Part shown: positions 42,107 to 51,948 of the stretch, piece after piece
Layout: every line of letters begins with the position of its first letter
Numbering within the stretch: position 1 is the stretch's first letter
Source of the DNA: Arachidicoccus rhizosphaerae
GTDB taxonomy: Bacteria; Bacteroidota; Bacteroidia; Chitinophagales; Chitinophagaceae
Assembly (NCBI RefSeq): GCF_900107765.1
Contig: NZ_FNQY01000012.1
Span: 79,766 to 143,765, forward strand
Direction: 5' to 3'
Length of the DNA stretch: 64,000 bases
Position numbers and translations under genes: made by a program
Notes under the pieces: generated by a model
The model's input: only the letters and a program-made list of their open reading frames with translations
Databases searched by the model: none
Told to the model about the DNA's origin: nothing

Positions 42107-42952
42107 CTATTCTACCTGAAAGATGATGGTCTGTTTTTCCCGGTATTTAACCACTCTGCCGTTTTGTATGGCGGGATTCCATTTTCCGCTGCGCTCTATC
42201 ACCCGGACCGCTTCCCCCGCCGTACCAAAATCCGGATCGGGCGCTGACACCACCTGTACTTCTGAGGTCGTTCCGTCTTTGGCGACTAAAAAGGAAACAA
42301 CAACTTTATAAATACCTGTTGCCGCTCCGTTTTCTACCGCGATCTGACTTCGCAGACTTCTTTCCAGGTATTTCTTCCAGGCTTCGGGTCCGCCAGGATA
42401 CCTGGCTTCTACCTGAACGGTTGGAAAGATCTTATTATAATCCTCCTGTCCGTTACCCGCCCCGCCGACACCATTCCCCTTCCCATGATCCCCTACGCCG
42501 GTTACTTCAGGGGGAGCCGTCAGCAGCCCGTCTGCATGAAGACCGTGTTGGGTCACAGGTCCTACCCTTAGTGCATCGGTCTGTTTGGGAGGTTTCTCAT
42601 CCGGCTTTACCAGGTTGTCATCCGTAACGCGGGGAACAGTCAGTTTTGCCATCTCCATCTTAGGGGGCTCGCTAGACGGTGCCGGCGGGATCTTTCTTGG
42701 CTTTTCAAGCGGTTTTTTATAATTGGTCAGATGAACAGGCTGGGTCTGCATCAGCCTTGGCGGTTCTATATTCCTGGATTTTGTCATTAGGGTGCTACCG
42801 ACAAAAAGCAGTACGATAATACCTGTTCCAAACATTGCAAGCTCTATACGCCTGTTATAATTTTTTCTCAGCGCATAAGCTCCATAGGCTTTGTTTTTGC
42901 CCTCAAACAGGATATCCAGTTGACTGGCATTTAAAATTTCTTTGGCATCCAT
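42107..42952 (-). CDS. TonB-family energy transducer (second copy)
   Basis: 281 residues. Cytoplasmic start, one membrane helix (about 35-55), Pro/Lys-rich spacer, and TonB C-terminal domain (YPGGPEAWKKYLERSLRSQI ... SGKWNPAIQNGRVVKYREKQ). It would link the proton motive force to outer-membrane TonB-dependent transporters. Homologous over its length to the gene at 44644; spacer differs. Located 573 bases downstream of an ExbD gene on the same strand. Confidence 0.9.
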   Translation of the reverse strand: MDAKEILNASQLDILFEGKNKAYGAYALRKNYNRRIELAMFGTGIIVLLFVGSTLMTKSRNIEPPRLMQTQPVHLTNYKKPLEKPRKIPPAPSSEPPKMEMAKLTVPRVTDDNLVKPDEKPPKQTDALRVGPVTQHGLHADGLLTAPPEVTGVGDHGKGNGVGGAGNGQEDYNKIFPTVQVEARYPGGPEAWKKYLERSLRSQIAVENGAATGIYKVVVSFLVAKDGTTSEVQVVSAPDPDFGTAGEAVRVIERSGKWNPAIQNGRVVKYREKQTIIFQVE

Positions 42953-43525
42953 TTTTCTGATTTTTTAAAGTGATTAAAACAGATAACCTTAAAACAGTGA
43001 TAATAGTAAGAGACTGCATCATTTATTAGGGCTTTTAATGCTGCCACATTGCTTAAAATACGAAAAGTGGCTATCTACGCACATCCGCCGTGATGTACAT
43101 TCGCACCTTACTTACGACCGACTGAATCTAAGGGGGGACTTTTATAGCGACATAAACGTCCGATAAATGCCATGGCCATGACAAAAAACAATGAACCGGA
43201 AACGCTTTCATTTTATTGGATACTACTGACGGATAAAACCTGAAAAAATCATCCTGTTTTTATCCTGCCTATTGCACCAAAAAATGATCCTCTTCCATTG
43301 TAAGATGCGGCTTTCTCTATAATTCCATAAGCCGGATAATTTTATACAATATAATATGAATTAGTTAACAGTTGCCCGTCTGGCAAATATAAAGCCAGTA
43401 CCCTGGTAAAATAATTTCCTGGTGTGGCTAGAGTCAAGGCTAGTCTATAAAAGGCCGATTATTCCACTACTTTGTGGTGCATAACAGGCTTTAAAAGCGA
43501 TTATTCAATCCTAAACATTTACAGG
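42953..43525. other. Gene-free gap between ExbD and TonB copies
   Basis: 573 bases. No supported gene or RNA. Unlike the first exbD-tonB pair (gap 58 bases), this one is widely spaced, which suggests the second tonB has its own promoter. Confidence 0.5.
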
Positions 43526-44068
43526 TTAATTTATCTTTTGATCCAACTCACGAATAAAGCCTGTATAGGCCGGATCAACCTTGTTGACCAGGGCATAACT
43601 TAAAATCCTGTCAATAGAAAGTTCATCCAAAATATCAATGATATTTTTATAGGTACAGTCCTCTCCGGGCATAATGGTCACAAACAGATCATCCGGATTA
43701 TTCAATGCATTTTTCTTCTGAAGAATCAAATGACGGATATCATTAAAATTGGTTCTTTGTACATTCACTAATCCTGGTGCGAGCTTCCCTTCATAAACAT
43801 AGAGGCGGTTCTCTCCGCCAAGCCAGAGCGTTAACGCTCCTGATTGCTTAATAGCCTGATTAGGGGTATTGTTATCATCCGGCATTTTAAGATGCATGGA
43901 TGTCAGATGAGACATTGAGGTGGTCAACATAAAAAAAGTAATCAGCAAAAAGCCCAAATCCACCATGGGCGTTAAATCAACGCGGGTAGACATTTTTTTA
44001 CTTTTTCTTACGCCGGCACCTTTTCCTTTAGTATTACCGCTGTCTGATTTAGTTATTAATTCTGCCAT
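43526..44068 (-). CDS. ExbD/TolR-family protein (second copy)
   Basis: 180 residues from the ATG at 44068, chosen because MAELITKSD matches the paralogue's MAEMDTSSK; an earlier in-frame ATG at 44110 is unlikely. One N-terminal membrane helix carries the proton-path Asp (TPMVDLGFLLITFFML) followed by the periplasmic domain (MPGEDCTYKNIIDILDELSI). Close to the protein at 45550. Likely part of an accessory TonB motor. Confidence 0.9.
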   Translation of the reverse strand: MAELITKSDSGNTKGKGAGVRKSKKMSTRVDLTPMVDLGFLLITFFMLTTSMSHLTSMHLKMPDDNNTPNQAIKQSGALTLWLGGENRLYVYEGKLAPGLVNVQRTNFNDIRHLILQKKNALNNPDDLFVTIMPGEDCTYKNIIDILDELSIDRILSYALVNKVDPAYTGFIRELDQKIN

Positions 44069-44643
44069 GACTATAGATTTTAAAGTAGTTAAAAAATAAG
44101 CGCTTGCCACAGGCTGCTTATGAGCTATACCGTGGCTATTACCACGGCACAGCCCCCAAAAAGCCTACGGGAATATCTTCACTTAATGACTATACCAATA
44201 ACCGGTCATGGCCATGACACGAAAAAGAATCAATCAAAAGCAGCTTTCAAGACCTCTGTCTGAAAGCACTGTAATTGCAGATTAACTTAAATAAATAGCC
44301 CTGCATTTAGCTAAAGGGGCTTAAAAAAGAACGCCACTAAAATATCCTATTAAAACTGCGCCCTTAATGGCTATATCCAGCCCCATCCAGCTCCTTAACC
44401 CCTCATATTATAGATGCATCAATGCATCTATTTCCATAAAATCTTCCAAAAAGGCCGGCGGGATAAACCTATAAACCAGACAGCAGACTTATATATTCAC
44501 CTAAAGAAGATAAGGGCACTCTACCATAAAAGAGACCGTATGCAGTTTATTTAAGCAAAAAAGCCCCGGCTTGATGGGATAATTACTTATCCGACCAAGC
44601 CCGGGGCTTTTGTTTTATTTCATTTCCGTCAGGCGGATTATTC
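44069..44643. other. Gap with a palindrome and a terminator
   Basis: No gene. Contains a 22-base perfect palindrome at 44410-44431 (ATAGATGCAT, 2 bases, ATGCATCTAT) and a strong terminator at 44557-44613. The start of the second exbD promoter may also lie here. Confidence 0.5.
44557..44613 (-). terminator. Terminator after the first tonB
   Basis: AAAAGCCCCGGCTTG ... CAAGCCCGGGGCTTTT with an inner GGATAA/TTATCC pairing; one bulged C. GC-rich stem and A/T-runs on both sides. Ends the exbB-exbD-exbD-tonB unit. Confidence 0.85.
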
Positions 44644-45492
44644 TTATTCAGCTACCTGGAAGATGATTTTTTGTTTTTCACGGTAAATTACAGAACGGCC
44701 ATTCTGGATGGCTGGATTCCATTTACCACTTCTTTCGATTACACGTACAGCTTCAGCAGAAGTACCATAATCAGGATCAGGAGCAGAGATGGCTTTAACT
44801 TCAGATGTAGTACCATCTTTTGCTACCAGGAAGGATACCACCACAGTATAGGTGCCCGGAGGCGCTCCGTTATCTACTGGTGTCTGCTGACGCAGGTTTC
44901 TTTCCAGGTATTTTTTCCAGGCTTCAGGACCACCAGGGTACTTAGCTTCCACCTGTACAGAGGTAAACTCTTTGTTATAGTCACCATCACCGGAACCGCC
45001 GGCACCAGGGCCTTTACCGGTTCCACCGATACCTTTAACTTCCGGAGGAGCAGCTAATGCACCATCCATTTTCAAACCATGCTGAGTTACCGGACCTACC
45101 GTGATTTTTTCATCTTGTTTAGGAGGTTTCTCATCAGGTTTCACCAACTCATCCTTTACGACTTTAGGAACAGTAAACTGTTTCATTTCGATCTTAGGAG
45201 GCTCTGCCTTTGGTGGAGGCGGTGGAGGTGGGGCTTTCTTTGGTGGAGGAGGTTGATTTAATTTCTCAATCTTCACATCCTGCACTTCATACTTCTTGAC
45301 CGCAGCATCATCCTTTTTGGGTTTGATCAACATAGCTGCCACAAATAGTACCACTAACGCTAAGGTCCCGATAAGGGCGATACGTATTCTTTTGGAGTAT
45401 GTGCTGCGCAAGTCATAAGCCCCATACTCCTTATTCCTGCCATCAAACAGGATATCCAGAGCACTTGAACTTAATATTTTATTTGCGTCCAT
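44644..45492 (-). CDS. tonB: TonB-family energy transducer
   Basis: 282 residues. N-terminal helix (about 38-58), long Pro-rich spacer (NQPPPPKKAPPPPPPPK) that spans the periplasm, and the C-terminal TonB fold (YPGGPEAWKKYLERNL ... AVRVIERSGKWNPAIQNGRS). Lies 57 bases after the second ExbD of the exbB-exbD-exbD cluster. It would power the SusC-type transporter at 18876. Confidence 0.93.
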   Translation of the reverse strand: MDANKILSSSALDILFDGRNKEYGAYDLRSTYSKRIRIALIGTLALVVLFVAAMLIKPKKDDAAVKKYEVQDVKIEKLNQPPPPKKAPPPPPPPKAEPPKIEMKQFTVPKVVKDELVKPDEKPPKQDEKITVGPVTQHGLKMDGALAAPPEVKGIGGTGKGPGAGGSGDGDYNKEFTSVQVEAKYPGGPEAWKKYLERNLRQQTPVDNGAPPGTYTVVVSFLVAKDGTTSEVKAISAPDPDYGTSAEAVRVIERSGKWNPAIQNGRSVIYREKQKIIFQVAE

Positions 45493-45549
45493 TTTAAAAT
45501 TTTATTTAAATGTTGTAAGCCTTCCCTATCCTAAAATAGTGTCCGCTTA

Positions 45550-46098
45550 TTATTTTCCAGCCTGATCCGCGATCGCATCCATTTTGTTGATGTTTGCAGA
45601 GTAACCAGTATCTACCTTGTTTACCAAGGCGTATCTTTCAACCACATCGATGGAGAATTCATCCAGAATATCAATGATATTTTTGTAAGTACTGTTGTTA
45701 CCTGGCATAACGATCATAAACAGATCATCTGGAGGTGTCACTGCTTTTTTATCCAGGATCACCTGACGGATTGCTTTAAAATCCGACATCTGAACATTGG
45801 ACAAATCAGCTTTCAATTCACCATCATAGTAATAGAGTCTGTTTTTATCCCCTAACCAGATGGTCATTGCACCGGACTGCTTTACATTTTGTTCTTTTGT
45901 ATTCGCATTGTCGTCCGGCATTTTAAGATTCATGGAAGTAGGCTGACTCATTGTTGTTGTAAACATGAAAAATGTAATCAACAAAAATCCTAAATCCACC
46001 ATGGGGGTCAAGTCCACCCTCGTGGACATCTTCTTCCCTTTCTTGACCCCAGGACCTTTCTTCCCCGTGTCTTTCGACGAGGTATCCATTTCTGCCAT
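45550..46098 (-). CDS. ExbD/TolR-family biopolymer transport protein
   Basis: 182 residues, one N-terminal membrane helix with the conserved Asp (LTPMVDLGFLLITFFMF) and a periplasmic domain. Sits between another exbD (34 bases upstream) and tonB (57 downstream). The two ExbD proteins are not close to each other, so they may form a mixed ExbD pair. Confidence 0.93.
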   Translation of the reverse strand: MAEMDTSSKDTGKKGPGVKKGKKMSTRVDLTPMVDLGFLLITFFMFTTTMSQPTSMNLKMPDDNANTKEQNVKQSGAMTIWLGDKNRLYYYDGELKADLSNVQMSDFKAIRQVILDKKAVTPPDDLFMIVMPGNNSTYKNIIDILDEFSIDVVERYALVNKVDTGYSANINKMDAIADQAGK

Positions 46099-46132
46099 AG
46101 GATATTGCTTTTAAAGTTTTTTAATAATTAAT

Positions 46133-46819
46133 TTAACCGTTTACAGGCTCCAATTTAGCCCCTTCGCTCTGTGCTTTTTTCCAAAGTTCCGTACCGCTTG
46201 GCACCCCTTCCGGATTAGTCACCATCTGGAATTCCAGGATGCTATTCTCTGTTAAGGCAGCGATTACGTTTTTGAACTCAGGGAATTTAGCTACATTATC
46301 CCCTTTGAGGATAACAGCCATTTTTGCATTAGGATCATCTGAAATCAGATCCCGTTGTACAGAAACAAATGCTTTCATCCAGACTTTCAGCTGATTGTTG
46401 GCCGTATCCTGAATCGGAATACCCGGCAACTTGTCATTGAGTGCTGCGACCGGTAACTGGCTGTATGCTTTCAGGTTATTGAAACTGGTTCCAATGATCG
46501 GCATGACCGCCAATTTATGGATTTCACCGGGAGTAAGACCCAGGTTCTGTTCCTGGTTGATCAGATCCAGTGCCTGTTCTTTGACAGGAACCATGTCACT
46601 GTTTAAGAAAGCATGGCCATTTTTGTCCAGAGAGATCATAATAAAGTTCTTCTCCGGAGCTATTTTAGACGCTACAGAAGAAGGCGTTGTGATAGGAATC
46701 TTTTCGTCGGGCTTAAACTTCGTCGTTAAGATGAAGAAAGTCAACAAAAGAAACGCAACGTCACACATCGCCGTCATATCTACGGTCGTACTTTTGCGTT
46801 TTACTTTGGCTCTTCCCAT
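46133..46819 (-). CDS. ExbD/TolR-family protein (longer type)
   Basis: 228 residues. Membrane helix with the Asp (VDMTAMCDVAFLLLTFFILT) and a larger periplasmic part (~160 residues). Bacteroidota motors usually carry two different exbD genes, of which this is the first. It begins 172 bases after exbB. Confidence 0.92.
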   Translation of the reverse strand: MGRAKVKRKSTTVDMTAMCDVAFLLLTFFILTTKFKPDEKIPITTPSSVASKIAPEKNFIMISLDKNGHAFLNSDMVPVKEQALDLINQEQNLGLTPGEIHKLAVMPIIGTSFNNLKAYSQLPVAALNDKLPGIPIQDTANNQLKVWMKAFVSVQRDLISDDPNAKMAVILKGDNVAKFPEFKNVIAALTENSILEFQMVTNPEGVPSGTELWKKAQSEGAKLEPVNG

Positions 46820-46991
46820 TTTAATTTATTTTAAATGCTTCTTTAATTAATAGATGCAGACTGCACCTAATTTCCACAAACCTTTTTCAGATAATTTCTA
46901 AAAAGGTAACCGCCCTTGCCCGGTGCAGCCACCACTGCTTAGGTGGCTGCCCGCATGGCGTGGCTTGCTTAACCTGCTGACTGGCAGTAGG

Positions 46992-47855
46992 TTATTTATA
47001 GATAGAAGCGAAGCTCTGAGTCAAAGTGAAGCCAGATTCATCGATACCGTAAGTGATACCATCGATTCTGGTTGTAAAAATGTTGTACATGATGATAGAA
47101 ATCGCAGAAGTACCGATACCTAAGGCAGTGTTATACAGGGCCTCAGCGATACCTTTGGATAACTGTGTGGAAGCGCTACCACCTTCACTGGCAGCCAGGG
47201 CGGCAAACGCGGTAATCATACCCACAACCGTACCTAACAGACCAACCAGTGTGGCGATAGAGGCGATCGTTGATAAGAACACCAGGTTCTTTTCCAGCAT
47301 TGGCAGTTCCAGTGCAGTTGCTTCTTCAATTTCCTTTTGAATGTTCAGTACTTTCTGATCAGTATCTAACTCAGTGTTAGTGATCATTTCTTTGTATTTG
47401 CCCAGACCGGCTTTCATTACATTACCGACAGAGCCTTTTTGTTTGTCGCACAGTGCCAGGGCCTTGTCAACATCTTTGTTGGCCAGGTTGAACTGTACGT
47501 TACGGATAAATTCGCCGATATTGCCTTTACCGCTTGCTTTAGCGATTGTCAGCATTCTTTCAATACAGAAAGTGATAACGATTAATAATAAACCGATCAA
47601 AACCGGTACGATGATACCACCATCATACATTCTTGATAAGCCTGTCTTAGCGTCCTCGTGTTTAGGCCAAAAGCCACCGCTCAGATCCGGTTTGTTGAAG
47701 TTAGCCGGATTACCTAATACAAATCTCCAAATAATGTAACCGATTACAATGCCCAGCACAGGGGCCACCCAAGAAATTGCATTAGAGCTTTTTTTAGGTT
47801 TTACGTTAGAAACGTGTTTTGCTGCTGCTTGAGCAGTTGGTTTAATTTCAGCCAT
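46992..47855 (-). CDS. exbB: MotA/TolQ/ExbB proton channel family protein
   Basis: 287 residues, three membrane helices (about 28-48, 80-98, 205-250) with the ExbB core ATLVGLLGTVVGMITAFAAL near 190-215. It forms the pentameric proton channel with ExbD that drives TonB. First gene of the operon. Strong T-rich promoter-free spacer upstream (47856-48213). Confidence 0.93.
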   Translation of the reverse strand: MAEIKPTAQAAAKHVSNVKPKKSSNAISWVAPVLGIVIGYIIWRFVLGNPANFNKPDLSGGFWPKHEDAKTGLSRMYDGGIIVPVLIGLLLIVITFCIERMLTIAKASGKGNIGEFIRNVQFNLANKDVDKALALCDKQKGSVGNVMKAGLGKYKEMITNTELDTDQKVLNIQKEIEEATALELPMLEKNLVFLSTIASIATLVGLLGTVVGMITAFAALAASEGGSASTQLSKGIAEALYNTALGIGTSAISIIMYNIFTTRIDGITYGIDESGFTLTQSFASIYK

Positions 47856-48213
47856 GATGAAATTGTTTTTTAATGAATAACTGTGTTTAATGATTTTTAA
47901 ATAACCCCAATACTAGGAAGAAATTCTTAAATAAGGAACATTAGTTTGTTACATTATTATAAACTAGCCCTGTACGTCAAAATACTCCATAGAAAGGCAG
48001 AGCAAATTATATATTTATTTTTACTGACCAAATTCTTTTTTCGATTTTTTTAAAAAAATTTTGATTTTGTTTTTTTTGTTTAACTTTTTTTTGGGGTCAT
48101 TTATAGGCCTTTAAAGCCGCCCCTAACGCCTTTTGACCGTTTTTGGAAAATAGTATTTCATAAACAAACAACCATTATCTTTACGCTTCATGTTCTAACT
48201 AATTTTAACCAAA
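47856..48213. other. Divergent intergenic region with long T-runs
   Basis: 358 bases between exbB (-) and the metalloprotease gene (+). Positions ~48020-48095 contain several T-runs of 6-8 bases with few other bases. Both genes must have promoters here; I see no riboswitch. Confidence 0.5.
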
Positions 48214-50766
48214 ATGCACAAAAAACTACCCATGCTGGCAGGACTCGTGCTGTTTTCGGCTTTTTCATTTGCCCAAAAACCAGACAGTCTGCCTAAATCC
48301 CCAATTGACTCAGTAGCAACAGTTAAGAAGGATTCTACCCATAAACCTGAGCCCAGAAAGCCTGAAAAACCAGATCCGATTAAGCCTTATAAGGAAGTAA
48401 TCAACGATTCTGCCATCAGCAAAACCGGTTTATTTACGGTACACAAAGTAGATGATAAATGGTATTTTGAAATACCGGATTCCCTGTTTAACAGGGACAT
48501 TCTGGTGGTAACCCGCTTCGACAAAGTACCTGGCGGTGCCGGCATTTATGCCGGAGAAATTGTTAACCAGCAAATGGTTCGTTTTGTCAAAGGACCCGAT
48601 AAAAATATCTATCTGCAGCTTAAAATGACGATCGCGCAGGCAGATTCTACCAACGCCATCTACCGTGCAGTACTCAATTCCAACGCGGATCCTTACCTGG
48701 CCTCCTTCCCGATCAAAGCCTACGGCCCGCACCATTCGGTGGTAGTTGAAGTGGAGAATTTATTTTTAGATGACAATCCGGCCCTTTCCTTCCGGTCATC
48801 CACTCGCAAAAGCCTGAGTATCGGTGGCTTAATGAAGGACCGCTCTTATATTCAATCCATTCATACCTATCCGATCAATACCGAAATTAAAACGGTTAAA
48901 ACCTATGTCAGTCAGCCGGCGCCTCCGCAGCCGGGACAGCCTTTTAACCGCAGCCGGAGCTTTGATGCCGCCAGCGACGTAGGGCTGATTACGGTCGGCT
49001 TTAACCACTCTTTTCTGTTACTGCCGAAAACCCCTATGCAGCCCCGGCTATTTGATCCCAGAGTCGGCTATTTTGCAGACGGTTTTACCCGTTACGGCGA
49101 TGATCAGCAGCGTGTTAAAGATGAACGATTTATTGTTCGCTGGAATCTGCAACCCAGACCGGAAGACTATCAGAAATGGAAGAGCGGGCAGTTGGTCACC
49201 CCGGCCAATCAGATTGTATATTATATAGATCCGGCCACCCCTAAAAAATGGCGTCCTTACCTGATTGCCGGCGTCAACGACTGGGCAAAAGCCTTCGAGA
49301 AAGCCGGATTTAAAGATGCCATTGTAGCTAAGCCCTGGCCTGAAAACGACACGACCATGAGTATGGAGGATGCCAGGTATTCTGTAATCCGGTATTTTGC
49401 CTCTGACATCGAAAATGCCTATGGCCCCAACGTCCATGACCCCAGAAGCGGGCAGATACTGGAAAGTCATATCGGCTGGTACCATAATGTCATGAAACTG
49501 GTGCATGACTGGTATATGATTCAGGCAGGCCCGATCGATAAAAGAGCCCGAAAAATGGTCTATGATGACGAACTGATGGGCGATCTGATCCGTTTTGTCT
49601 CCTCTCATGAAATCGGCCATACGCTTGGGCTGCGTCATAATTTTGGCAGCAGCAGTACGGTGCCCGTAGAGCTGCTCCGTAATAAAAAATGGGTAGAAGC
49701 CCATGGCCACACGCCTTCCATTATGGATTACGCCCGTTTTAACTATGTTGCCCAACCGGAAGATAATATCGGACCCAAGGGCATTTATCCCAGAATCGGA
49801 GAATATGACGACTGGGCCATCCGGTGGGGGTATTCCTATAGCGGCGCAACCAGTCCTAAAGAAGACCAGAAGATAACCAATAAATGGATCGTGGAAAACC
49901 TCTCTAAGAATCCCAGACTCTGGTTTGGTACAGAAACAGATCCTTATGATCCGAGAAGCCAGAGTGAATGTCTGGGAGATGATAATGTCCTTGCCAGTGA
50001 ATACGGTATCAAAAATCTGAAAGTTGTACTGAAAAATCTGCCTGAGTGGACCTATGAAGAGGGGAACCTGTATGAAAACCTGGATGAAATGTACAACCAG
50101 GTCATCGGTCAGTTCAACCGTTATATGGGCCATGTACTTAAAAATGTGGGCGGCATAGAAAGCACGCCAAAAAGTATCGAGCAGCAGGGGGACGTGTATT
50201 CCCCAACCCCTACCGCCATGCAACAGAAGGCCGTAGCCTTCCTGAATGACCAGTTATTCACTACCCCTACCTGGTTGCTGGATACTGCCGTACTGGACAA
50301 AATCAGCACCCCGGCTACCGAAGAAACCCTGTACCGCTTACAAAAAGGCATCCTGGGTAGTCTGATCTCAGCTACCAGGCTCCAGCGGCTTAGCTTTTGC
50401 AGTGAACGTTACGGCCGTGACAACACCTATCAGCCAGAGGCGTTACTAAGCAGTGTTGAAGGCAACCTGTTTAAGGAACTATCTGGTAATCAGGTCATTT
50501 CATTTAGCAGAAGAGCCCTTCAGAAAGCCTATGTTGACGGCTTGATTCAGGATCTGAGTCCGGATAAATCCGCCGTAAATGACCAGCTGCAAGCCATCCT
50601 GGGTGGCGCTTACGCCGAGTCCGACGTACCTTCTCTGGTCAGAGGCCACCTGATTGCCCTGCAATCTAAATTAGCTGCTGCAGCGGGCAGCTATCAGGAT
50701 CCCATGAGTAAATACCATCTGCAGGATCTGCTATTCAGGGTAAACAAAGCCTTGGATATGAAATAG
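48214..50766 (+). CDS. Zinc-dependent metalloprotease (DUF5117/DUF5118 type)
   Basis: 850 residues. Signal peptide (1-20). A DUF5118-like front (SKTGLFTVHKVDDKWYFEIP), a DUF5117-like middle (PGGAGIYAGEIVNQQMVRFV) and a metzincin-type zinc site HEIGHTLGLRHN at 465-476, followed by the SIMDYARFNYV Met-turn. Such proteases are common, poorly studied Bacteroidota exports. The 391-residue frame on the opposite strand is a shadow. Confidence 0.92.
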   Translation: MHKKLPMLAGLVLFSAFSFAQKPDSLPKSPIDSVATVKKDSTHKPEPRKPEKPDPIKPYKEVINDSAISKTGLFTVHKVDDKWYFEIPDSLFNRDILVVTRFDKVPGGAGIYAGEIVNQQMVRFVKGPDKNIYLQLKMTIAQADSTNAIYRAVLNSNADPYLASFPIKAYGPHHSVVVEVENLFLDDNPALSFRSSTRKSLSIGGLMKDRSYIQSIHTYPINTEIKTVKTYVSQPAPPQPGQPFNRSRSFDAASDVGLITVGFNHSFLLLPKTPMQPRLFDPRVGYFADGFTRYGDDQQRVKDERFIVRWNLQPRPEDYQKWKSGQLVTPANQIVYYIDPATPKKWRPYLIAGVNDWAKAFEKAGFKDAIVAKPWPENDTTMSMEDARYSVIRYFASDIENAYGPNVHDPRSGQILESHIGWYHNVMKLVHDWYMIQAGPIDKRARKMVYDDELMGDLIRFVSSHEIGHTLGLRHNFGSSSTVPVELLRNKKWVEAHGHTPSIMDYARFNYVAQPEDNIGPKGIYPRIGEYDDWAIRWGYSYSGATSPKEDQKITNKWIVENLSKNPRLWFGTETDPYDPRSQSECLGDDNVLASEYGIKNLKVVLKNLPEWTYEEGNLYENLDEMYNQVIGQFNRYMGHVLKNVGGIESTPKSIEQQGDVYSPTPTAMQQKAVAFLNDQLFTTPTWLLDTAVLDKISTPATEETLYRLQKGILGSLISATRLQRLSFCSERYGRDNTYQPEALLSSVEGNLFKELSGNQVISFSRRALQKAYVDGLIQDLSPDKSAVNDQLQAILGGAYAESDVPSLVRGHLIALQSKLAAAAGSYQDPMSKYHLQDLLFRVNKALDMK

Positions 50767-50809
50767 CTTTTCAAGATCTGAAAAATAAAAAAGTCAGATA
50801 ACTGACAGT

Positions 50810-50837
50810 GAAGAGGGGGCAGATGCCCCCTCTTTTT
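50810..50837 (+). terminator. Terminator after the metalloprotease gene
   Basis: AGAGGGGGCA, 3-base loop, TGCCCCCTCT, then TTTTT. It sits 45 bases after the stop. Confidence 0.9.
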
Positions 50838-51148
50838 ATGGCAGGGTTCCTGTTAACGGACTGGGTAATAGCACATTTCGGCAAAATAACCGGTATTAAC
50901 CGATTTGCAGGCCTGCTGCACCATCCTCACAAGGCAATACTAAAGATTTGTTTATTCATTAGAACGCGTAATTTTACAGGGAGATTTTTGATGCTGACAC
51001 TATTCAGATCAAAGCAGTTATCTTCGACACTTAAGGAGTCAAAAGGCTATTTTGGAGGTCATAAAGGCGCATCAAAAAAATTATTTTGGAATAATCTTGC
51101 GACATATGCTTTTTATACCTACCTTTGCAGTCCTAATTTTTTAATGTT
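50838..51148 (+). other. Leader region before rplU
   Basis: About 310 bases with no real gene. Promoter elements for rplU lie at its end. An open frame here (50808-51164) overlaps both the terminator and the promoter and is rejected. Confidence 0.6.
51096..51127 (+). promoter_or_regulatory. Promoter of rplU-rpmA
   Basis: CTTG at 51096-51099 and TACCTTTG at 51120-51127, spacer 20 bases, the Bacteroidota consensus layout. Transcription should start close to 51134, about 15 bases before the rplU ATG. Confidence 0.7.
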
Positions 51149-51454
51149 ATGTTCGCAGTTGTAAAAATCGCAGGCCAACAATTTAGAGTACAGGAAGGTG
51201 ATACCCTTTTCGTACCACACCTGTCTGCAAATAATGGTGATAAAGTTGAGTTTAAAGACGTTCTGCTGGTAAGCGCCGATGGAGCTTTATCTGTAGGTAC
51301 CGATGTGACTAAAGTTGTAAAAGCTGAAGTCTTAAATAGTCTGGTACAAGGCGATAAAGTAATTGCTTACAAACAAAAAAGAAGAAAAGGCTTCCGTAAG
51401 AAGCACGGTCACAGAACGCAGTATACACATATCAAGATTGATGCTATCGCATAA
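51149..51454 (+). CDS. rplU: 50S ribosomal protein L21
   Basis: 101 residues. Matches L21 throughout: VKIAGQQFRVQEGDTLFVPH at the start and the basic C-terminal KQKRRKGFRKKHGHRTQYTH, which contacts 23S rRNA. Followed 45 bases later by rpmA (L27), the normal gene pair. Confidence 0.97.
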   Translation: MFAVVKIAGQQFRVQEGDTLFVPHLSANNGDKVEFKDVLLVSADGALSVGTDVTKVVKAEVLNSLVQGDKVIAYKQKRRKGFRKKHGHRTQYTHIKIDAIA

Positions 51455-51499
51455 TTATTGATACTTAACTATTTACAAACTTTTTAATTATATAATACC

Positions 51500-51772
51500 A
51501 TGGCACATAAGAAAGGTGAAGGTAGTGTAAAGAACGGTCGGGACTCCCGCAGCAAACGTTTAGGCGTTAAGATCTTCGGTGGTCAGCCAGCTATCTCCGG
51601 AAACATCATTGTACGTCAGCGTGGTACCAAATTCCATTCTGGTAAAAACGTTGGTGTTGGTAAAGACTTTACTTTATTCGCACTGACTGACGGTATCGTT
51701 GAATTCAGAAAAACCAAAGGTGATATCACTAAGGTTTCTGTAATTCCTTCTGAAGCTCCTGCAGAAGCTTAG
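51500..51772 (+). CDS. rpmA: 50S ribosomal protein L27
   Basis: 90 residues. Begins [20 protein letters not shown], the L27 signature, with [19 protein letters not shown] in the middle. The N-terminal tail reaches the peptidyl-transferase centre. No cleavable leader as in Firmicutes. Pairs with L21. Confidence 0.97.
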   Translation: MAHKKGEGSVKNGRDSRSKRLGVKIFGGQPAISGNIIVRQRGTKFHSGKNVGVGKDFTLFALTDGIVEFRKTKGDITKVSVIPSEAPAEA

Positions 51773-51841
51773 TTTTTAAGCGGGGTAGGCTCTAAAGGCT
51801 ACGAATACAACTACTATTTAGGTTAATAATAGCAACTCTTT

Positions 51842-51872
51842 AGCTGTCGGACCGTGTCCGACAGCTTTTTTA
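51842..51872 (+). terminator. Terminator after rpmA
   Basis: AGCTGTCGGA, 5-base loop, TCCGACAGCT, then seven T. Perfect 10-bp stem. Confidence 0.93.
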
Positions 51873-51948
51873 TGCCCATAAGCCAGGTATGGGAGCGTTG
51901 TAACATTATATAAAATAACACCTGGACAGTGGTGTTGGCTGCGGCCCC

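Noticed and set aside
49048..50223. 391-codon minus-strand frame opposite the metalloprotease
   Set aside because: The plus-strand gene has signal peptide and zinc motif; the antisense frame has no domain and arises from codon bias.
50808..51164. 118-codon plus-strand frame before rplU
   Set aside because: It spans the metalloprotease terminator and the rplU promoter, overlaps rplU's start, and has no recognisable domain.
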